This document shows, in pieces, positions 5,923 to 6,368 of a stretch of DNA of 6,368 nucleotides. A program made the translations under genes and the position numbers. Positions within the stretch are counted from its first letter, which is position 1. Every line of letters starts with the position of its first letter. Below the pieces are notes generated by a model. It saw only the letters and a program-made list of their open reading frames with translations. It had not been told where the DNA came from and did not search any database. Source of the stretch: Acidiferrobacteraceae bacterium (GTDB lineage Bacteria > Pseudomonadota > Gammaproteobacteria > Arenicellales > UBA868); contig PCBE01000057.1 of assembly GCA_002731295.1 (NCBI GenBank), forward strand, positions 4,248-10,615, in the 5' to 3' direction.

Positions 5923-6368
5923 ATGACAGAAAACGTACCAACCTGGGAACCGGCAAACAACGTTTCCGCCGCAATCACCACACGTCACTCCATCCGAAAC
6001 TTCCTATCGACTCCTGTCCCTCGGGAAGTTGTCGAGGAAATCCTCTCAATTGCCCGGCGCGCACCGAGTGGTACCAACATGCAGCCCTGGTGGGTGTATG
6101 TGGTAACCGATGATGGCAAAAACAGATTGTCTGACGCACTGCTCAAGGCCCATGACGACGGTGCCTCTGCCTGGACGCCGGAGTACCAGTACTATCCTAG
6201 CGATTTTCAGGAACCCTATAAGTCAAGACGGCGAAAAGTCGGCTGGGATCTGTATGGGCTGCTGGGTATTGAGCGTGGCCAAAAAGAAAAAATGCATCAA
6301 CAGCATGGCCGAAACTTCCGATTTTTTGACGCCCCGGTAGGACTGATGTTTACGGTTGACCGGGACCT
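5923..6368 (+). CDS. Nitroreductase family protein (NfnB/PnbA-type), 3' end beyond window
   Basis: The first 148 codons of an FMN-dependent NAD(P)H oxidoreductase are present; the family is usually about 220 residues, so roughly the last third is missing. The FMN phosphate-binding motif RHSIRNF (21-27) and RRAPSGTNMQPWWVYVV (45-61) are intact. The segment around EPYKSRRRKVGWDLYGLLGI (97-116) and RNFRFFDAPVGLMFTVDR (130-147) fit the NfnB/PnbA subgroup, which includes nitroaromatic reductases; natural substrates are often unknown. It starts 46 bases after the AtzH/HpxZ-like stop, with no clear ribosome binding site and no alternative start nearby, and probably belongs to the same transcript. 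RutE of uracil breakdown is also in this superfamily, so reduction of an aldehyde, enone or heterocycle is possible. The frame is open to the last base. Confidence 0.85.
   Translation, partial: MTENVPTWEPANNVSAAITTRHSIRNFLSTPVPREVVEEILSIARRAPSGTNMQPWWVYVVTDDGKNRLSDALLKAHDDGASAWTPEYQYYPSDFQEPYKSRRRKVGWDLYGLLGIERGQKEKMHQQHGRNFRFFDAPVGLMFTVDRD

Noticed and set aside
5478..5981. Minus-strand open frame of 167 codons
   Set aside because: It is antisense to the AtzH/HpxZ-like gene and the start of the nitroreductase gene, both of which have strong motifs.
2190..6368. Interpretation as a rut (uracil degradation) operon
   Set aside because: The cysteine hydrolase matches N-carbamoylsarcosine amidase motifs rather than RutB. 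The LLM protein is shorter than RutA and of a different subgroup, and RutC and RutD-like genes are absent.

Overview
This window looks like a catabolic locus from a bacterium, most likely a proteobacterium. The evidence for that is tight gene packing, purine-rich Shine-Dalgarno sites and intermediate GC by eye; nothing here fixes the genus. It holds six recognisable enzyme genes in two divergent groups, plus the probable first codons of a seventh at the left edge. I see no RNA genes, insertion sequences, CRISPR arrays or phage genes.

Left arm, minus strand, read from right to left: an LLM-class (luciferase-like) flavin-dependent oxidoreductase (start 4086), a 244-base gap with palindromes and candidate promoters, an N-carbamoylsarcosine amidase-like cysteine hydrolase (2190-2870), a hydantoinase/oxoprolinase A subunit (HyuA, 32-2110), and 24 bases later a start codon that probably opens hyuB and runs out of the window. 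N-methylhydantoinase (HyuA plus HyuB) makes N-carbamoylsarcosine, and the cysteine hydrolase cleaves it to sarcosine, CO2 and ammonia. These adjacent genes therefore spell out the lower part of the N-methylhydantoin route of creatinine breakdown, or a close analogue for another N-substituted hydantoin.

Right arm, plus strand: a compact amidase-signature hydrolase resembling plant AMI1 (4271-5476), an AtzH/HpxZ-like small protein of the NTF2 fold whose start overlaps the amidase stop by 8 bases (5469-5876), and the first 148 codons of an NfnB/PnbA-type nitroreductase (5923 to the window end).

The two arms diverge from a 184-base region (4087-4270) and may be co-regulated. Taken together, ring opening, carbamoyl and amide hydrolysis, a possible decarboxylating AtzH-like step and two flavoenzymes suggest assimilation of nitrogen from a heterocyclic or ureido compound. 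The individual families are known; this combination, with an AMI1-like amidase joined to an AtzH-like protein without AtzG, is the part I cannot match to a described pathway. The real substrate cannot be read from sequence alone.
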